Shown piece after piece: positions 15,843 through 24,329 of a DNA stretch of 64,000 nt. Source of the stretch: Catenulispora pinistramenti (GTDB lineage: Bacteria > Actinomycetota > Actinomycetes > Streptomycetales > Catenulisporaceae); contig NZ_JAAFYZ010000011.1 in NCBI RefSeq assembly GCF_018274385.1, positions 31,496 to 95,495 on the forward strand. Reading direction: 5' to 3'. Both the position numbers and the translations under genes were made by a program. The notes under the pieces are model-generated. The model was not told the DNA's origin. It saw only the letters and a list, made by a program, of their open reading frames with translations, and made no database searches. The number at the start of each line of letters is the position of its first letter. Position 1 is the first letter of the stretch.

Positions 15843-16030
15843 ATGATTGATTCCTGGGGGTACCGGCGCGAAACGGCTGATCAGCGGCGCCTGGCCGCCC
15901 CGGCCGGCCCCCCGAAGCCAACCAGGCTGAGGGCGGCCGTCCGGGTCACCCATGCTTGCTGCTGAGCCGTTTCGCAATTTCACGTGTCAGCGGCGGTTCC
16001 GTATGCCGGAACCCCCAGGAATCAATCATC
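15842..16030. mobile_element. MITE-like palindromic element (189 bp, TA target duplication)
   Basis: The ends are near-perfect inverted repeats: GATGATTGATTCCTGGGGG from 15842 and its complement ending at 16030. Including flanks, 28 of 29 positions pair. Inner arms also pair (GCGAAACGGCT near 15867 with AGCCGTTTCGC near 15964). Each end abuts TA within CTA...TAG, consistent with insertion of a TA-duplicating element into a CTAG site, a preference known for IS630-type transposons. No transposase is encoded. The parental family is inferred. Confidence 0.65.
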
Positions 16031-16205
16031 TAGAACTCCAGATCCACGGCAGTGACTGCCGATGACACGCACGTCCAACTGTGTAATCAGTGTGCTGTGA
16101 TTATGCCGCCCGCCTGCGACACTACTGACGGTGTCAGTCACCTCACACCCTTGGAGTGACCTCACCCCACCCCACACGCACCACGACCTCGCGAAGGGAA
16201 AAATC

Positions 16206-17552
16206 ATGTCCCTCCTCCTGTACAGCAGATCCCGGCGCCGGATGCGGGCGACCATGGCGGCGGTGGCCGTGCTCGCGGCGGCGGCCGCCACCACCGGTGC
16301 GATGGCCGGGTCGGCGCAGGCCGCGGCGACCGGCTCCCACTGGACCGAGAACCTTTCCCAGGTGCGGTCCTCCGACTTCAACGTCGCCTGGACCGGCGAG
16401 GCGCTGACGGTCAAGGACAGCCGGGTGCACGCGACGTCGGCGCAGGACACCCGCGGCTACGGCCAGGACGTCCTGCCCGCGCACAGCCTCGCCTCTCCGG
16501 CGAACCAGGTCGTGGTGACGCTGACCGCGAGCCGGCCGGCCGGCTCCGAGGCGCAGGTGGACGTCCGCGGCCTCGGGCTGAACGGGAAGTGGACGCAGTG
16601 GACGTCCGCGCGGGCGACCGGGGCGACCCGGCTGCCGGAGTCGGTGACCAAGGTGCAGGCGCGCATAACGTTGCGGAACGGCGCGCAGGGAGCTGTGCCG
16701 GGTATCAGCAAGCTGACTCTGGACGCCGCCGACGTCGCCGGTGCCGTGCCGCAACTCGCCCCGGCATCGGAGTCCTACCAGGTCTACGCCACCCGTGAGG
16801 GCCTGGTCGGCGGCACGACCGCGAACGGCCACGTGATCCAGCCGAACGACCACTTCGTGGCGCTGCCCTCGGGCACCGCGCTGTCGCCGAACGGCAGTGG
16901 CGACTACTCGGTCCAGGTCTGCGGCCCGAGCACCTGTGAGACGGCGCCGGTCTGGGACGTCGGCCCGTGGAACACGCACGACGACTACTGGGACGCCAGC
17001 CGGGCCGAGTTCACCGACCTGCCGCAGGGCGAGCCGGAGGCGCAGGCCGCGTACCAGAACGGCTACAACGGCGGCCACGACGAGTTCGGCCGCAGCGTCT
17101 CCAACCCCGCGGGCATCGACCTCGCCGACGGCACCTTCTACAACATCGGCCTGAACGACAACGGCTGGGTCACCGTGACCTACCTGTGGACCGGCGGCGG
17201 TGGCGGCAGCGGCCCGTCGGTCACCGGCATCGGCCAGTGCGCCACCTCGTCCAACGCCGACTGCTCCGGTGCCGCGGCCGGCGACGGTTCGGACTGCTAC
17301 AGCGGCCACTTCTGCATCTACACCGGCCCGAACTACACCGGCACCGTGTTCTCCTTCTACCACTGCCAGTACAACGGCGGTGACTGGGCTCTGCAGAACT
17401 GGGACGCGGCCGGGTCCTACATCAACGACAACTCCGGTGGGACCGACGCCGATACCAAGGACCAGAACCACAACGTCATCACCGCATCCGCACCGGGTGA
17501 CAGAAACACGAACTACGACTTCAATCCGGTCTACTACATCCAAGCATGCTGA
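16206..17552 (+). CDS. secreted protein with barrel-like domain and C-terminal peptidase-inhibitor I36-like domain
   Basis: This 448-residue exported protein has a Sec-type signal peptide (basic RSRRRMRATMAAVAVLAAAA, cleavage near AGSAQAAA). Next come a beta-sandwich region (about 40-195) and a block YQVYATREGLVGGTTANGHV with VWDVGPWNTHDDYWD and YNGGHDEFGRSV. That block is common in Streptomyces secreted proteins with a double-psi-barrel-like fold. A glycine linker leads to a Cys-rich C-terminal part (CYSGHFCIYTGPNYTG, QNWDAAGSYINDN) resembling peptidase inhibitor family I36/crystallin domains. ATG 16206 is preceded by GCGAAGGGA. A wall-associated or inhibitory role is inferred. The MITE-like element lies upstream, between this gene and the previous one. 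Confidence 0.8.
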   Translation: MSLLLYSRSRRRMRATMAAVAVLAAAAATTGAMAGSAQAAATGSHWTENLSQVRSSDFNVAWTGEALTVKDSRVHATSAQDTRGYGQDVLPAHSLASPANQVVVTLTASRPAGSEAQVDVRGLGLNGKWTQWTSARATGATRLPESVTKVQARITLRNGAQGAVPGISKLTLDAADVAGAVPQLAPASESYQVYATREGLVGGTTANGHVIQPNDHFVALPSGTALSPNGSGDYSVQVCGPSTCETAPVWDVGPWNTHDDYWDASRAEFTDLPQGEPEAQAAYQNGYNGGHDEFGRSVSNPAGIDLADGTFYNIGLNDNGWVTVTYLWTGGGGGSGPSVTGIGQCATSSNADCSGAAAGDGSDCYSGHFCIYTGPNYTGTVFSFYHCQYNGGDWALQNWDAAGSYINDNSGGTDADTKDQNHNVITASAPGDRNTNYDFNPVYYIQAC

Positions 17553-17584
17553 TTTCGTGAGGCAGATGTAGTGAGGCACCGGGG

Positions 17585-17614
17585 GCGTGCGCTGGTCACG
17601 CGACCAGCGCACGC
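17585..17614. terminator. bidirectional hairpin between convergent genes
   Basis: A 13-bp perfect stem (GCGTGCGCTGGTC with GACCAGCGCACGC) around ACGC lies at the end of two convergent genes. It overlaps the last codons and stop of the minus-strand gene. No clear U-run is present, so termination is inferred. Confidence 0.55.
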
Positions 17615-18090
17615 GCCCAGTGCTGCGTGTCGGCGTACTCCCGCATCGTCACGATCTTCTCGTCGCGGACGACGAACACGGCGATGTTCTTCTGGTCGTA
17701 GGTACGGCCGGTCTTGCCGACACCCCAGGAGTGCCACTCGATCAGTACCTGCTCGCCCTGGTCGAAGACGTTGGTGACTTGCAGACCGACCTCGTGGGCG
17801 GGGTCGAAGTGGGCGAAGGCGGTGCCCAGGAAGCCGTCGATGACCTGGTCGCGGCCCTGCCAGGTGCCGGAGATCGGGAGGTCGCCGGGGTACCAGACGG
17901 AGCCGTCCTCGGCCCAGCAGTCGCGGATCGTGTCCTGGTCGCCGTCGGCGAGGGCCGCGAAGTAGCGGAGGACGAGCAGCCGCGGCGTGCTGGCGGCTGT
18001 GGCGGCTGTGGCAGCTGTAGTAGCGGTGCCAACCGTTGTAGCCGCGGTCGCTGTAGGAGCAGTAGGTGTGGTGTCCGTGGTCGTGTTCAT
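17596..18090 (-). CDS. NTF2-like/SnoaL-like protein
   Basis: This 164-residue protein belongs to the nuclear-transport-factor-2/SnoaL cone fold: LLVLRYFAALADGDQDTIRD, VWYPGDLPISGTWQGRDQVI, and FLGTAFAHFDPAHEV followed by strands (VLIEWHSWG, IAVFVVRDEKIVTMREY). Such proteins act as small-molecule isomerases or cyclases, or as ketosteroid-isomerase-like enzymes of unknown substrate. The ATG at 18090 is chosen because AAGGAGA lies 8 bases upstream. The first 35 residues are an odd Thr/Ala repeat (TATAATTVGTATTAATAA) with no homology to the fold. No operon partner is evident. Confidence 0.8.
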   Translation of the reverse strand: MNTTTDTTPTAPTATAATTVGTATTAATAATAASTPRLLVLRYFAALADGDQDTIRDCWAEDGSVWYPGDLPISGTWQGRDQVIDGFLGTAFAHFDPAHEVGLQVTNVFDQGEQVLIEWHSWGVGKTGRTYDQKNIAVFVVRDEKIVTMREYADTQHWARALVA

Positions 18091-18202
18091 CGCGCTGTCT
18101 CTCCTTGATCCGACTGGCCGTCGGCGGTTCCCCGCCGGCACATCTCCAGTTCAGCGCAATAGATCGCGGCGACCAATGGGCAGTCCGCTCTCGCATCCAT
18201 CA

Positions 18203-18234
18203 TGGATCGTGATGGTTGTGGATCGTGATGGTTG
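18203..18234. repeat. exact 16-bp tandem duplication
   Basis: TGGATCGTGATGGTTG occurs twice in direct succession between the NTF2-like gene start and the ligase gene end. Confidence 0.8.
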
Positions 18235-18252
18235 GAAAGCCGCATGTCAGCC

Positions 18253-19779
18253 TCAGCTCTGAACGAACTGTCGCACCGCGTCGATCGTGTCAGCGTCCTG
18301 AGCTCGCTTGTCGTCGCGATAGCGGATGATGCGTGCGAACCGCAGCGTCACCCCACCCGGATAGCGCGAACTGCGCTGGACGCCGTCGAACGCCACCTCG
18401 ACCACCAACTCCGGCCGCACGCGCACCGTCCAGTCGTCCGCGGACGTCCGCAACGTCCGCAACCGCTCGGTCTGCCAGACCAGCAGCTCGTCGGTCATGC
18501 CCTTGAAAGTCTTGCCCAGCATGACGAATCCGCCGCTGTCGGGGTCGCGCGCGGCCAGGTGCAGGTTGCTCAGCCAGCCGCTGCGCCGGCCGTGGCCCCA
18601 CTCGGCGGCGATCACCACCAGATCGAGGGTGTGCACCGGCTTGACCTTCAGCCAGGCCGAACCGCGGCGGCCGGCGGTGTAGGGGGCGGCGAGGGACTTC
18701 ACGACGACGCCTTCGTGGCCGCGGTCCAGCGCGTCGTCCGTGAACGCCTCCGCGGCCTCGGGGTCGTCGGTGACCAGGCGCGGGGCGAGCGCCGCGGGCG
18801 GCGCGATCGAGGCGAGCAGAGCGGAGCGTTCCTGGGAGGGCAGGTCGATCAGGTCGCGGCCGTCGAGGTGCAGGAGGTCGAAGAGGAAGACGGTCAGCGG
18901 GATCTGCTCGCGGAGCTTGGTGACGTCGCGACGGCTTCCGGTGCGGCTCGCGGTCTCCTGGAAGGGGCGCGGTCGGCCGTCGGCGGCCAGGGCCAACGCC
19001 TCGCCGTCCAGCACCGCGGACGTCACCGGGAGCGCCCGCGCCAGCGCGACGACCTCCGGCAGCCGGTCGGTGATGTCGTCCAGGCCGCGGGTGAAGACCT
19101 GGACCCGGTCGCCGTCGCGGTGGATCTGGACCCTGATTCCGTCGAGCTTCCACTCCAGCGCCGCCGGGGATGTCTTCTCCAGGGCCGCGGCGACGCTCTC
19201 GGCCGTCCCGGCCAGCATCGGCTGGATCGGGCGCCCGACGACCAGGCCGATCCGGCGCAGCCCCGGGACGCCGTCGCTCAGCGCGGTCCGGGCGGCCGCC
19301 GCCAGATCGCCGCCGAACATGGCCGCGCGGCGCACCTCGGCGGCCGGGACCTCCGCCGCCTTGGCGACCGCGTCGGCCATGACGCCGTCCAGCGCGCCCT
19401 GACGCAGCTCTCCGGTCAGGAGCCGATGCAGGAAGGCTTGCTCCTCGGCCGTGGCGCGGGCGAACAGCGCGGTCAGCAACTCGCGGCGGCGGGCCTGCGA
19501 TCCGGCGCCGGAGGTCGTGCCGACCTCGCCGAGGATCCGGTCGACCTCGGCGACCTCCAGCTCGCCGGGCCCGGCCGCCGGGGCGGGGAGGTCGCGCAGG
19601 GTGGCCCAGCCGACGCCGATCTGCCGCTGGGGCAGTTCCCCGGACAGGTAGTGGACGGCGACCGAGATCTCCGCGGGCGCGGCCGTCCGCAGCCGCTCGG
19701 CCAGCAGGGCGATCTTGGCCGAGCGGGCCGGGGTCTGGGCGACCGCCGTGGAGGTGGTGGCCAGATCGAACAAGCGCAT
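18253..19779 (-). CDS. ATP-dependent DNA ligase
   Basis: This 508-residue enzyme seals nicks in duplex DNA using ATP. The adenylated lysine lies in motif [16 protein letters not shown] (K211). Other signatures are [48 protein letters not shown] and [14 protein letters not shown], followed by an OB-fold domain ([15 protein letters not shown]). The N-terminal helical domain starts [16 protein letters not shown], which fixes the ATG at 19779; an upstream extension of about 50 residues looks non-coding. This resembles the actinobacterial LigB type rather than the Ku-linked LigD, and no Ku gene is near. It is divergent from the sigma factor gene. Confidence 0.93.
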   Translation of the reverse strand: MRLFDLATTSTAVAQTPARSAKIALLAERLRTAAPAEISVAVHYLSGELPQRQIGVGWATLRDLPAPAAGPGELEVAEVDRILGEVGTTSGAGSQARRRELLTALFARATAEEQAFLHRLLTGELRQGALDGVMADAVAKAAEVPAAEVRRAAMFGGDLAAAARTALSDGVPGLRRIGLVVGRPIQPMLAGTAESVAAALEKTSPAALEWKLDGIRVQIHRDGDRVQVFTRGLDDITDRLPEVVALARALPVTSAVLDGEALALAADGRPRPFQETASRTGSRRDVTKLREQIPLTVFLFDLLHLDGRDLIDLPSQERSALLASIAPPAALAPRLVTDDPEAAEAFTDDALDRGHEGVVVKSLAAPYTAGRRGSAWLKVKPVHTLDLVVIAAEWGHGRRSGWLSNLHLAARDPDSGGFVMLGKTFKGMTDELLVWQTERLRTLRTSADDWTVRVRPELVVEVAFDGVQRSSRYPGGVTLRFARIIRYRDDKRAQDADTIDAVRQFVQS

Positions 19780-19925
19780 GAGGAAATGGTCCGTCACCGC
19801 ACTGACAGGTGCGAGCGGAGTCACCCACATGGTGGCGGCGGTGAACGGGGGTTCGGCTCCGCCGGTGTTTGCGTCGGCGGCAGTGATTTCGGGGCCCCGC
19901 CTCGTGTAGTAGGGCGAGGAGGGCA

Positions 19926-20444
19926 ATGGACATCGAAGATGAGCGGCGGTTCCGGGAGCTCGTCGGCGCCCGGTCGAAAGCGTTGCTACAGACCGCCTAC
20001 TTGCTGACCGGCGATTGGGAACACAGCCGCGACCTGGTGCAGAGCGCGCTGGCGGGACTGGCGCGCAGGTGGGGCCAGCTGGCCGAGCCGGGGCGCGCCG
20101 AGGCCTACGCGCGCAAGGCGATCTACCACGCGCACGTGGACCGCACGAGGCGGCTGTCGTGGCGGCGCGAACGAACCACGGCGACGGTGCCGGACACGCC
20201 CGCGGATCTGTCGGACCCGGCCGATCTGGTCGCCTCGCGCCAGGACGTGATCGCGGCCCTGCGCAAGCTGCCGCCGGGGCAGCGGGCCGTGGTCGTGCTG
20301 CGGTATTTCGAGGATCGGACGGACGAGGACATCGCCGAGGTGCTGGGGATCTCCACCGGCACGGTGCGCAGCCAGCGCTTCAAGGCGCTGAAGGCGTTGC
20401 GCGTGACCGTGGGCAGCGACTTGAAGGAGGAGACGGCATGGTGA
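19926..20444 (+). CDS. SigE-family ECF RNA polymerase sigma factor
   Basis: This 172-residue sigma-70 family factor has region 2 ([37 protein letters not shown]) and region 4 ([35 protein letters not shown]). The pattern is the actinobacterial SigE subfamily of about 170 residues. The RBS GCGAGGAGG lies just before ATG 19926. Its last codons overlap the start of the next gene (ATGGTGA, 7 bases), a common arrangement for an ECF factor and a membrane-anchored partner. The target promoters are unknown. Confidence 0.92.
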   Translation: MDIEDERRFRELVGARSKALLQTAYLLTGDWEHSRDLVQSALAGLARRWGQLAEPGRAEAYARKAIYHAHVDRTRRLSWRRERTTATVPDTPADLSDPADLVASRQDVIAALRKLPPGQRAVVVLRYFEDRTDEDIAEVLGISTGTVRSQRFKALKALRVTVGSDLKEETAW

Positions 20445-21691
20445 CGGAGCAGGACCTGCGGGAGGCGTTGGCCGACGTCGTCGAGGACCCGGCAGCGGAC
20501 GCGCTCACGCTGGGGCTGTCGGACCGGGCCCTGGCCGAAGCCGGCACCGGCACGTACTGGCGGCGGGCGATGACGGGCAAGCGCGGGAAGCTGGTGCCCG
20601 GGATCGCCATCGGCTCGGCCTTCGTGGTGGCCGCGGCGGTCGGCGTGGCGGCACTCGGCGGCGGTTCCGGCGGCGGTTCGACGATATCGACGGTCGTGGT
20701 GCCCAACACCTCCGCGGATCCGGTGGGCCAGTCGGCGCTGACGGAGTTCGGGGCGGAGTGTTTCAACGGGCACGGGCCGAAGCTGGCCCTGTCCTATGTC
20801 TGGGACCCGGCGACGCGGCAGTATCGGGCCGTTCCCGGTGACGTGTCGACTTCCTTCCAGGCATCGCCGGACGGGAAACAGGCGCTGGTGCAAAAGGGTC
20901 TATCGCAGATGTCGCAGTCATGGGCGGCCGGGGACTGGTCGGCAGCGGTGGCCGGGCAGCTGACGCCGCACCCGATCGCGGACGCCTTCGGCATGCTGTG
21001 GACCACCGACGGCAAGGAAGTGGTGACCCAGCTCGCCTGGGACTCGGCGGGTAAGTCCCAGGCCATTGTGGTCAAGAACAAGACGGCCGACTTCTACGAC
21101 CCGGCGTCGGGCCGCCGCCTGGCCTCGGTCCCCATCCCGCCACAGGTGCTCGCGATGGCGGCGAGCAGGCAGTGGTCGGTGCAGCAGTGGCAGGGCGACC
21201 ATGACAGTGTCCTGTTCCCCCTGTTGCGCAGCGACGGCAAACAGCTGGTCTTCCTGAACGCGCAGGGTGCCACTGTCCGAACCCTGACATTCGAAGACGG
21301 TCTGCCCGCGACGATGCTGAATCAGTCGGAAGCGGCCGAGGTGGCCGCGATCTCCCCCGACGGCCGCTACCTCGCCGAGTTCGACAACGGACAAGTCGCG
21401 ACCTTCGACCTCAACGCCGGCGGTAAGCGCATCGGCATCATGGGCGGCTGGATGAGCTCCTACAACGGCTGGACCGGCGACAACCAGATCGTCACCGCGA
21501 CCGACGAGTCGCGGTCCACCGGGTCGCAGAAAGCCCCCGGCCACAGCCCGCTGTACCGGGTGCTGTCCCCGGAGCTGAAGGTGATGCAGGAGACGAGGTT
21601 CGTTCTGCCGTCCGACCCGAACGGGAATTGCTCGACGTGGCCCACGACGTGGGCGCCGAAGGCACAGTTCCCGGGGGCGTTCGTGCCCTGA
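20438..21691 (+). CDS. membrane-anchored propeller-like partner of the SigE-type factor
   Basis: This 417-residue protein has a short cytoplasmic N-terminus ([20 protein letters not shown]) and one membrane helix (GIAIGSAFVVAAAVGVAAL, about 50-68). A large outside region follows, with repeating strands typical of a propeller (YDPASGRRLASVPIPPQVLA, AISPDGRYLAEFDNGQVATF). The topology and the 7-base overlap with the sigma gene suggest a sensor or anti-sigma-like partner. No zinc-binding anti-sigma (ZAS) HxxxCxxC motif is seen, so that role is only inferred. It could instead be a co-expressed lipid- or sugar-sensing protein. Confidence 0.7.
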   Translation: MVTEQDLREALADVVEDPAADALTLGLSDRALAEAGTGTYWRRAMTGKRGKLVPGIAIGSAFVVAAAVGVAALGGGSGGGSTISTVVVPNTSADPVGQSALTEFGAECFNGHGPKLALSYVWDPATRQYRAVPGDVSTSFQASPDGKQALVQKGLSQMSQSWAAGDWSAAVAGQLTPHPIADAFGMLWTTDGKEVVTQLAWDSAGKSQAIVVKNKTADFYDPASGRRLASVPIPPQVLAMAASRQWSVQQWQGDHDSVLFPLLRSDGKQLVFLNAQGATVRTLTFEDGLPATMLNQSEAAEVAAISPDGRYLAEFDNGQVATFDLNAGGKRIGIMGGWMSSYNGWTGDNQIVTATDESRSTGSQKAPGHSPLYRVLSPELKVMQETRFVLPSDPNGNCSTWPTTWAPKAQFPGAFVP

Positions 21692-21713
21692 TGGACGATG
21701 CGGTCGAGCCTGG

Positions 21714-22529
21714 TCACCGCTCTGGATCGGGCTCGGTCGCGCGGTCAGCCGCGTCACCCCGCAGCAAGTAGTACCCCGCAGCCAGCCCGAACGCGGCGGC
21801 GGTCTCGTGGCCGATCGTCGCGAAGTTCGGCAGCAGCCCGAACCACTGCGCGCTGACGAACGGGTACGCGAACACGCCCGCGATCCAGAACAGCCGGACG
21901 ATGCGCGGCGGCAGCGACCACGGCGACCGCGACAACGACCGCGACCACGGCAACGACCGCGACAACGGCGACGACGGCACCGCGCGCGCCACCAACGGCG
22001 TCACGCTGGCCGCGATCGCCAACACGCCGTAGCTGATCCCGTAGTCGTACCCGTCCCACCACTTCGCGGGATAGCGACCGGAGTGGATCGCGGCGGCGGC
22101 GACGCTGGTCGCGACCGCGGTGGCGATGCTGTTGGCGAGCAGGAAGACGGCCGCCGTGCGCAGGGCCCCGATCCGGCGCTCAAGTGCGGCCATGCAGACG
22201 CCCACGCCGCCGCCGATGATCAGCAGGTGCGAGAACACGCCGCTATCGGTGGCCGCGAATACCGGACTGGCCAGCAACACGGTGAGCGGGGTGTGCGCCA
22301 TGTCGTGCGGGTTGGTGCTGATCGCGATCTTGAAGTGGTCGGCGGTGGGCCCGGACAGGACCTTCGTCATGATCAGCAGCCCGGCCAGGATGACCAGCAG
22401 GTAGGCGAACGTCAGCGGGTTCCGGCGCGGGTAGTCGCGCACGGCGCGCGCCACCGACGCCACCGACGCCCGCCATGCCCGCGACGCCCGCGTAGGGGGC
22501 GCGGTGTGCCGGCCGGAGTCGATCGCCAT
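21714..22529 (-). CDS. rhomboid-like multi-pass membrane protein
   Basis: This 271-residue membrane protein has about six hydrophobic segments: FAYLLVILAGLLIMTKVL, FSHLLIIGGGVGVCMAAL, AAVFLLANSIATAVATSVAA, ISYGVLAIAASVTPLVA, LFWIAGVFAYPFVSAQ and TAAAFGLAAGYYLL. It matches actinobacterial rhomboid-like proteins. The catalytic GxSx serine of true rhomboids is replaced by GGGVG, so protease activity is doubtful, though a late histidine (IGHETAA) remains. The ATG 22529 start gives a 46-residue basic N-terminus. A loop carries a repeated SRSLPWSRSLSRSPW stretch. It is convergent with the propeller gene. Confidence 0.75.
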   Translation of the reverse strand: MAIDSGRHTAPPTRASRAWRASVASVARAVRDYPRRNPLTFAYLLVILAGLLIMTKVLSGPTADHFKIAISTNPHDMAHTPLTVLLASPVFAATDSGVFSHLLIIGGGVGVCMAALERRIGALRTAAVFLLANSIATAVATSVAAAAIHSGRYPAKWWDGYDYGISYGVLAIAASVTPLVARAVPSSPLSRSLPWSRSLSRSPWSLPPRIVRLFWIAGVFAYPFVSAQWFGLLPNFATIGHETAAAFGLAAGYYLLRGDAADRATEPDPER

Positions 22530-22616
22530 GAGCCGAGCTTGGCAGAAATCACTCAGCCGATGGCGGACCACCGGCCAGAATCGGACAATCAAGTCGAGGA
22601 ACGGAGCCGGCCACCC

Positions 22617-23165
22617 ATGAACCGCGAGAAGCCGCACATCGTCTGGCGCGAGACGCCGCCCCCGCCCGACATGCCGGTGACGCAGGCCTACACCTGGGCC
22701 CTCGATCCCGACGATGGCAGGGTTCTCCTCCAAGACCGCGGCATGGACCTGGAGCCCGGCTGCCGCCGCTACAACCTCCCCGGCGGCCGTCCCGAGCCGG
22801 AGGACGACGGCGATCCGCTGAAGACCGCCGCGCGCGAGGCACTGGAGGAGTCGCAGATCCATCTGGACACGACCCGCGCTGTCTACCTGGGCTACCAGGA
22901 GATCACCGAGGATCCGTATCGCCCCGGGCCATACGCCCAGCTCCGCTACGCCGCCCCGATCATCGGCTACGACCCCATCGGCCCCGACCCCGACACCGCC
23001 GACGGCCGCGTCAACCGCCGCTACCTGGTGAGCCTGGAACGCGCCCCCGAACTCCTCGGCTGGGGCGAGCACGGCGTGGCGCAGGCCGAGGCGGCCTTCC
23101 GCGCCGGACAAAAGCTCGGCTTCCCTGTCGAGAGCCCCGCGCCGGACGGTTACCGCGACGCCTAG
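22617..23165 (+). CDS. Nudix hydrolase
   Basis: This 182-residue protein carries a Nudix box, NLPGGRPEPEDDGDPLKTAA followed by REALEESQI, which cleaves nucleoside-diphosphate-linked compounds. The spacing between G and the REALEES motif is slightly longer than the canonical box. Flanking segments (AYTWALDPDDGRVLLQDRGM before, VYLGYQEITEDPYRPGPYAQ after) fit the fold. ATG 22617 has AGGAACGGAG upstream. It is divergent from the rhomboid-like gene. The substrate cannot be told from sequence. Confidence 0.88.
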   Translation: MNREKPHIVWRETPPPPDMPVTQAYTWALDPDDGRVLLQDRGMDLEPGCRRYNLPGGRPEPEDDGDPLKTAAREALEESQIHLDTTRAVYLGYQEITEDPYRPGPYAQLRYAAPIIGYDPIGPDPDTADGRVNRRYLVSLERAPELLGWGEHGVAQAEAAFRAGQKLGFPVESPAPDGYRDA

Positions 23166-23183
23166 ACGATTGATCCTTGCCGG

Positions 23184-23216
23184 CCGGACGCCGCCCAGCC
23201 CGAGAGCGGCGTCCGG
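23184..23216. terminator. bidirectional terminator hairpin
   Basis: An 11-bp perfect stem (CCGGACGCCGC with GCGGCGTCCGG) with an 11-base loop lies between the convergent Nudix and uxuA genes. The sequence beyond it (about 23220-23300) contains imperfect direct repeats of GTCAGCTCCTGCG. Confidence 0.65.
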
Positions 23217-23293
23217 AACCCTCAGCCCCGAGGAACCTTCAACCCCCGAGAAGCCGTCAGCTCCTGCGGAACCGTCAGCTCCTGCGAAACCCT

Positions 23294-24325
23294 TCAGCTC
23301 CCGATGCCGAGCGCGTCCACGATCCCTGAGATGTATCCCAGCTCGTGTGCACGTCCCCGACTGCAATACGCCTCGGACGACGTGTCGCCCCACGTAGCCA
23401 CGTCCCCCTCCATCGCCGGGACGTGGTCGTCGATCACGAACCCGTCGAACCCGGCCCGGTGCAGCCGGCGCAGGATGCTCGGCGGGTGGAAGTTGCCCTC
23501 GCCGAGGAAGCACTCGCTGAACGTCGGCACCGTGCCCCGGACGTCGCGCAAGTGCACGTAAGCGATGTGGCCGCCGGGTCCGAGCAGGTCGATGACCTCC
23601 GTGACGTTCGCCGCCCCGGCCATCGCCGACACGCTCCCGGTGCATAGCGTCAGTCCCCATGCCCGGCTGCCGTGGGCCCGGTCCCGTGCCTCCACCAGCG
23701 CCGCCGGCGAGGTGAAGATCCGCGCGGCGCCGCCCAGCGGTTCGGTGACCGGCGGATCGTCAGGGTGCAGACTCAGTCGTACCCCGACCTCCTCGGCGAC
23801 CGGCAACACCGCGTCGAGGAAGTACTGGTAGTTGCTCCACATGTCCTCGGCGGTCAGCGGCGGGTCGATCGGATCGTCCGGCGTCAGTTTGTACGCCGCC
23901 AACGCGTTGCCGGCGGCCGTGTCGGGCAGGTGGAACGACGACACGTGCGCACCGCCGCGTCCCGGCGCGTCCATCGACGTCCGCCACACGTAGGTCGGCA
24001 TCCAGTGGTGCCCCAGGATCGGGATGCCGGCGGCGGCCATGTTGGCGATGGTGCGCTGGTAGTTCTCGATCTGTTCGTCCCGGCCCGGTGCCCCGCGCTG
24101 GATCAGCGCGAAGTGGGCGGCCGGGACGTTCTCCAGCCCTTCCAGCCGCAGGCCGTCGCCCTCGATCCGCTCTCGCAGGGCCTTGAGTTCGGCCTCCGAC
24201 CAGTACCCGTCGGTGCCGGCCAGGTTGCCCGGGGTGTGCAGCTGCACGCCGGCCAGGCCCGACTGCCGGGCGAACGCCGCCGTCCGCTCGTCGTACTCGT
24301 CGACGTGCCCCAGTGCCACGCGCAT
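23294..24325 (-). CDS. uxuA: mannonate dehydratase UxuA
   Basis: UxuA dehydrates D-mannonate to 2-keto-3-deoxygluconate in the glucuronate isomerase pathway. The 343-residue TIM-barrel protein shows typical family blocks: GLENVPAAHFALIQRGAPGR, YQRTIANMAAAGIPILGHHW, LSLHPDDPPVTEPLGGAARI, TLCTGSVSAM and YVHLRDVRGTVPTFSECFLG. The HPDDPP, CTGS and HLRD segments carry metal and substrate ligands. It is the last gene of the long minus-strand operon, 4 bases after the SDR gene. No UxaC isomerase or KDG kinase is seen in the window. Confidence 0.92.
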   Translation of the reverse strand: MRVALGHVDEYDERTAAFARQSGLAGVQLHTPGNLAGTDGYWSEAELKALRERIEGDGLRLEGLENVPAAHFALIQRGAPGRDEQIENYQRTIANMAAAGIPILGHHWMPTYVWRTSMDAPGRGGAHVSSFHLPDTAAGNALAAYKLTPDDPIDPPLTAEDMWSNYQYFLDAVLPVAEEVGVRLSLHPDDPPVTEPLGGAARIFTSPAALVEARDRAHGSRAWGLTLCTGSVSAMAGAANVTEVIDLLGPGGHIAYVHLRDVRGTVPTFSECFLGEGNFHPPSILRRLHRAGFDGFVIDDHVPAMEGDVATWGDTSSEAYCSRGRAHELGYISGIVDALGIGS

Positions 24326-24329
24326 CGGC

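Noticed and set aside
15839..16033. A riboswitch (for example a c-di-AMP type) upstream of the secreted protein gene
   Set aside because: The outer arms are simple long inverted repeats with a TA duplication and no known aptamer core could be matched.
23163..23185. A second copy of the 15842 element end (CTAGACGATTGATCC)
   Set aside because: Only about 11 of 14 bases match and no second arm is found nearby.
21714..23660. A 648-residue frame extending the rhomboid-like gene upstream
   Set aside because: The extension is a shadow of the Nudix and uxuA genes; ATG 22529 gives the family start.
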